DNA of 64,000 bases from an uncultured Acidobacteriota bacterium (GTDB lineage: Bacteria; Acidobacteriota; Blastocatellia; RBC074): contig CADECP010000031.1 in assembly GCA_902825875.1 (NCBI GenBank), positions 20,212-84,211 on the forward strand. The letters run 5' to 3'. This document shows, one piece after another, positions 60,297 to 64,000 of this stretch. Every line of letters begins with the position of its first letter. Within the stretch, counting starts at the first letter, position 1. The notes under the pieces were generated by a model. The model was not told the DNA's origin. It saw only the letters and a program-made list of their open reading frames with translations, and did no database searches. A program made the position numbers and the translations under genes.

Positions 60297-61061
60297 ATGC
60301 AAGACGAAGATTACGAATACCTATACGCTTTGGAAGAAAGCTTCTGGTGGTTTGCCGGTATGCGCGAAATCACTGCCAGCCTGCTTGATCCGTTTCTTCC
60401 CAACCGCGCCCGAACGATTCTGGACGCCGGTTGCGGCACAGGCGGCAATCTGGAATGGCTGATTCGTTATTCCGGCAAAGGTCACATTATCGGAATTGAT
60501 CCGGTTCCGCTGGCGATTGATTTCTGCCGCCAACGAAATCATCTGATGCTCTCGCAAGCTTCGGCAACGGATTTGCCGTTCGCCGATGAAAGTTTCGATC
60601 TGGTGACCAGTTTCGACGTGCTGGTGCAAATTCCTGGCGAAGGCACGGACGACCAATCCATTAAGGAAATGTGGCGCGTGTTGAAACCCGGCGGCATCGC
60701 ATTCGTTCGCGGCCCGGCGTATAGCTGGATGCGTAGCGGGCACGACGAAGCTTTGGACACAGTTCGCCGGTACACGTTGGGTGAGTTGTGCGACAAGATG
60801 GAAACGTTCGGCTTTGATGTGGTGCGGAAAACTTACGCCAACAGTTTGCTTTTCCCAGCCGTAGCCGTTCGGCGATTACTGTTCAAACGGTTGGGATTGG
60901 CCGACGGCGGTTCGGACGTGAAACCGTTGCCGCCTTCTCTGGATTGGTTGAACCGGTTGTTGACCAAATTCTTGTTGGCCGAAGCGGCCTTTTTGCGAAA
61001 TCCGAACGCGGCGTTTCCGTTCGGATTGTCAGTGGTTTGCATTGCGCGCAAACCCGAATGA
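60297..61061 (+). CDS. SAM-dependent methyltransferase
   Basis: 254 residues. ILDAGCGTGGNLEWLIRYSGKGHIIGIDPVPLAI is the class I SAM motif; DLVTSFDVLVQI and LKPGGIAFVRGPAY follow. N-terminal YEYLYALEESFWWFAGMREI is typical of methyltransferases of sugar/lipid clusters. Overlaps the upstream open frame of rlmN but the rlmN start is after its stop. Confidence 0.87.
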   Translation: MQDEDYEYLYALEESFWWFAGMREITASLLDPFLPNRARTILDAGCGTGGNLEWLIRYSGKGHIIGIDPVPLAIDFCRQRNHLMLSQASATDLPFADESFDLVTSFDVLVQIPGEGTDDQSIKEMWRVLKPGGIAFVRGPAYSWMRSGHDEALDTVRRYTLGELCDKMETFGFDVVRKTYANSLLFPAVAVRRLLFKRLGLADGGSDVKPLPPSLDWLNRLLTKFLLAEAAFLRNPNAAFPFGLSVVCIARKPE

Positions 61062-61074
61062 ATGTGTTGACGCT

Positions 61075-62121
61075 ATGATTTCCTTGTTGGGCAAAACCGA
61101 AGCTGAACTGATCGAATTCGCCGCCAGGCTTGGCGAAGCGGCGTTTCGTGGCAGGCAAATCTACCAATGGATTTACGCTCGACGCGCGTTGGATTTCGAC
61201 CAGATGACCGAGCTGTCGAAACCGCTACGCGAAAAACTCAACCAGTCGGCAACAATTACCGAAACTACGATTGAGCGCGTGTTTTATTCGGCGGACGGCA
61301 CTCGACGGTATCTGTTGCGACTGGGCGATGGCCGCGAAGCCGAAGCCGTCTTCATGCCCGAAGACCGCCGCGACACCATCTGTATCAGTTGTCAGGTCGG
61401 ATGCGCCGTCGGTTGCAAATTCTGCATGACTGCTCAGCTTGGCGTGAAACGAAACATGACCGCAGGCGAAATCATTTCTCAGGTGGTGATCGTTTTGAAT
61501 GAAGTTTACGGCGAAGGCAGCGAGACTCCGCACGGCACGAATCTGGTGTTTATGGGCATGGGCGAAAGCTTTTTGAATTACCAGGAAGTTATGCAATCCA
61601 TTCGCGTGATGGCCGACCAGAAAGGATTGAGCATCAGTCCGAAGCGCGTGACGGTTTCGACTTCGGGCATAGTGCCGCGCATTTACGAATTCGCCAACGA
61701 AGTTGTCCGCCCTCATTTGGCGATTTCGCTGTCTTCAACCAACGAAGAGCAGCGCAACGATTTGATGCCGATCAATCGCAAATACACGCTGGCGGAATTG
61801 ATGAAAGCTTGTCGGGAATATCCGCTCGACGAACGCGAACGGCTGACGTTTGAATACGTCATGCTGGCCGAGGTGAATGACAGCGATGAAGACGCGCGCC
61901 GATTGGTTCGGCTGCTCAATGGCATTCGCGCCAAAGTGAATCTGATTCCGCACAATCCTGCGCCCGAACTGCCGTACAAGGCCTCGCCGATAGAACGCAT
62001 TCTGGCGTTTCAAAAAATCCTGACTGACAAAGACGTTCCGGCATTCATTCGCCGCCCGCGCGGGCAAGACATTTCCGCCGCGTGCGGCCAGCTTGCCGCA
62101 CGCCAACAAGCGCAGGCATAA
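61075..62121 (+). CDS. rlmN: RlmN, 23S rRNA/tRNA (adenine-C2) methyltransferase
   Basis: 348 residues. Radical SAM CxxxCxxC in VGCAVGCKFCMTAQLG; VFMGMGESFLNYQEVM and RVTVSTSGIVPRIYEFA are RlmN blocks; FRGRQIYQWIYARRALDFDQMTELSK is the N-terminal domain. Methylates A2503 of 23S rRNA and A37 of tRNAs. ATG 61075 chosen as first codon of the conserved sequence. Confidence 0.94.
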   Translation: MISLLGKTEAELIEFAARLGEAAFRGRQIYQWIYARRALDFDQMTELSKPLREKLNQSATITETTIERVFYSADGTRRYLLRLGDGREAEAVFMPEDRRDTICISCQVGCAVGCKFCMTAQLGVKRNMTAGEIISQVVIVLNEVYGEGSETPHGTNLVFMGMGESFLNYQEVMQSIRVMADQKGLSISPKRVTVSTSGIVPRIYEFANEVVRPHLAISLSSTNEEQRNDLMPINRKYTLAELMKACREYPLDERERLTFEYVMLAEVNDSDEDARRLVRLLNGIRAKVNLIPHNPAPELPYKASPIERILAFQKILTDKDVPAFIRRPRGQDISAACGQLAARQQAQA

Positions 62122-62259
62122 ATTTCTCTGCTCACTGCGCCATAACAAAGACGAGGTGAATTTATTGCCATCTATAGAAAGTTTATTCGCCGTCTTCTAC
62201 AATCCGCGCTCGCCGAAACCGGCACTACTCAATCGCTCAAAACTCGGAGATTCAAACTT

Positions 62260-63948
62260 ATGAAAACGGCTGCCCTGCTGTTTTGTGTGTTGCTGTTGAC
62301 CACAACTGTTATGCCAAAAACTCAAGACAATCTGCCCAAATCGCGCGCTGAACTTTCCAATTACGAAGAAACCAGTCGCTACGAAGACGTGATGCGGTTC
62401 ATCGCTGACCTGCAAAAACTGACGGACAAACTGCGCGTGGAATCTTTCGGCAAAACCGAAGAAGGCCGCGACATGCCGTTGATGATTTTTGCCAATCCGC
62501 CGATTTCCCAACCGCGCGAAGCTCGCGCTTCTGGCAAACCCGTCGTCTTTATCCAGGCCAACATTCACGCCGGAGAAGTCGAAGGCAAAGAAGCGATGCT
62601 GCATCTTTCTCGCCGCATCGTCGCCGGAGATTTGAAAACCTTGCTGGATAAACTGGTGATTCTGGTCGCTCCGATTTACAACGCCGACGGCAACGAACGG
62701 ATCAACGGGACGAATCGAACGGCTCAGAACGGCCCGATCGGCGGAGTCGGCACGCGCGAAAACGCCAAAGGCATGGATTTGAACCGCGATTACATGAAGC
62801 TGGAATCGCCCGAAGCCAATGCGCTGGTCGAATTGATGAATCGCTGGGACCCGCATCTGACCGTAGATTTGCACACGACCAACGGTTCGTATCACGGTTA
62901 TCACCTGACATATTCGCCGACGCTGAATCCGAACGCCGACGCGCGATTGATCGCTTTCGGTCGCAACAAAATGCTCCCGGCCATCACTCGCACGCTGCAA
63001 GTGAAACACAAATTTCGCACTTACTTTTATGGCAACTACGCGACAAAAGAACGCATGAACCGCGAAGTGAACACCTTCGAAATGCAGCGCGAAGGACGAG
63101 CCGCTCAACCTGCCGACAAACCGGAAACCAAAATCTGGCGCACCTTCGATCACAAGCCGATGTTCGGCAACAACTACGTTGGATTGCGAAACCGGCTGAC
63201 GATTCTTTCCGAAGCCTACAGCTACCTGGATTTCAAAGGCCGCATCGCCGTCACCGAAGCCTTTGTCGAAGAGATTTTCAAATACTCCGCGCTGCACGCC
63301 GCCGAAATCACTGCGCTGATTAACCGAGTGGACGCCGACGCCGTTCGCGGCAAGCTGCCAGCAAAAGGCGTCGCGTTTGAAATCAAGCCGCTGGATAAAC
63401 CCGTCAACATTCTGGTCGGCGAAGTGAAGAAGCTGAAAAATCCTCGCAACGGCAAAGACATGACCGTGATGGTCGAAGGCAAATTCACGCCGACACCGAT
63501 GCCGGATTACGGATTGTTCGCCGCCACCAAAAGCAACGACGTTCCGCGCGCTTACCTGTTCAAAAACGAAGCCGGGTTGAAAACCGTGATTGAAAAGCTG
63601 CTAGCGCATGGCATCGCCATCGAAGAGTTGACCGAGCCGCTGAACACCGAAGTCGAAAGTTTTGTCATTGATGCGGTCAACAAAGCTGTTCGCGCTTTTC
63701 AAGGCCACGCCGAAGTCAAACTGAAAGGCCACGCGCAAAACGAAACCATCACCTTTCCCGCAGGTTCGATTCTGGTTCGCACGACTCAGCCGTTGGCGTC
63801 GCTGATCTTTTACCTGCTCGAAGCCGAAAGCGACGATGGATTTGTTCGCTGGAACTTCCTGGATGCGTATTTGGAAAAAGGCAGGACGTATCCGATTTAC
63901 AAACTGACGGGAGAGGTCAAAGCAGCCAGCCGGTTACGGCAACCTTAG
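62260..63948 (+). CDS. Secreted M14-family zinc carboxypeptidase
   Basis: 562 residues with signal peptide ([18 protein letters not shown]). Zinc ligands HAGEVEGKE (HxxE) and [13 protein letters not shown] His, catalytic Glu in [10 protein letters not shown]. An N-terminal ~60-residue lead ([20 protein letters not shown]) is usual. GGAG upstream. The C-terminal ~200 residues ([21 protein letters not shown]...) are family-typical beta-rich sequence of unknown role. Confidence 0.92.
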   Translation: MKTAALLFCVLLLTTTVMPKTQDNLPKSRAELSNYEETSRYEDVMRFIADLQKLTDKLRVESFGKTEEGRDMPLMIFANPPISQPREARASGKPVVFIQANIHAGEVEGKEAMLHLSRRIVAGDLKTLLDKLVILVAPIYNADGNERINGTNRTAQNGPIGGVGTRENAKGMDLNRDYMKLESPEANALVELMNRWDPHLTVDLHTTNGSYHGYHLTYSPTLNPNADARLIAFGRNKMLPAITRTLQVKHKFRTYFYGNYATKERMNREVNTFEMQREGRAAQPADKPETKIWRTFDHKPMFGNNYVGLRNRLTILSEAYSYLDFKGRIAVTEAFVEEIFKYSALHAAEITALINRVDADAVRGKLPAKGVAFEIKPLDKPVNILVGEVKKLKNPRNGKDMTVMVEGKFTPTPMPDYGLFAATKSNDVPRAYLFKNEAGLKTVIEKLLAHGIAIEELTEPLNTEVESFVIDAVNKAVRAFQGHAEVKLKGHAQNETITFPAGSILVRTTQPLASLIFYLLEAESDDGFVRWNFLDAYLEKGRTYPIYKLTGEVKAASRLRQP

Positions 63949-64000
63949 GAGTCGCGTCACGATAAGTTGACTAATTTTCCCTTTCGCCCCGGAGCGATGG

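Overview
The window looks like chromosomal DNA from an Acidobacteriota bacterium, most likely class Blastocatellia. The evidence is a secreted protein with two copies of the Solibacter/Acidobacteria-type C-terminal domain (TIGR03437-like) at 55036-57918, the futalosine menaquinone genes, many secreted M28/M14 peptidases and HlyD adaptors, moderate GC, and gaps crowded with word-repeat hairpins. No phage or integron is visible. The assignment is by gene content only.

Layout. 1-4733: tail of a PQQ/cytochrome c dehydrogenase, a membrane MutS-like ATPase and uvrB. 4792-14012: the most unusual locus, a five-gene minus-strand signalling operon. It starts with a 101-residue peptide gene (13653-13958) behind a near-consensus sigma-54 promoter (13997-14012). 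A FIST-GAF histidine kinase, a receiver plus ATPase-like protein, a sigma-54 activator whose receiver lacks its phospho-acceptor Asp, and an APH/TCAD9-like kinase follow. The last four genes overlap by 4-8 bp. 14703-18740: ilvD, an aldehyde dehydrogenase and a VapBC-type pair. 18810-24504: larB, then ubiX, a broken MazF module, ubiA/mqnP, a monothiol redoxin, mqnE and mqnD (futalosine menaquinone pathway). 24538-33778: CDF transporter, DUF1003, NIPSNAP, then an export set of one MacB-like permease and three HlyD adaptors behind an M28 peptidase. 34077-41947: glgA, trx, purA, tRNA-Arg(ACG), pckA, tmRNA, murI, rph. 42541-46378: zinc-ribbon membrane proteins and a GT2 glycosyltransferase. 46511-53998: hydrolase, second ALDH, a GxxExxY nuclease-like gene lying between inverted repeat arms, two YceI proteins, YbjQ, an alkyltransferase-like protein, a methyltransferase, DinB and a cyclase. 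54157-63948: IMPase-family phosphatase, the beta-propeller/TIGR03437 protein, a 2Fe-2S protein, YvcK, a methyltransferase, rlmN and an M14 peptidase.

Two candidates stand out as undescribed systems. The first is the sigma-54 operon, in which a sensor kinase, a possible phospho-relay, an atypical sigma-54 activator and a second, APH-like kinase seem to control a small Cys/Gly-containing peptide made from the same promoter. The second is the repeat population. At least six families of hairpins built from short repeated words (CACGAAG, CAGGATT, GGCAAAA, ACGGAA, CGCAGAG and a perfect 29-bp palindrome) occupy the gaps. One CAGGATT hairpin encloses a PD-(D/E)XK-type GxxExxY gene, so a nuclease-associated mobile hairpin is possible. 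All database identities are from memory and pattern recognition; nothing was searched.
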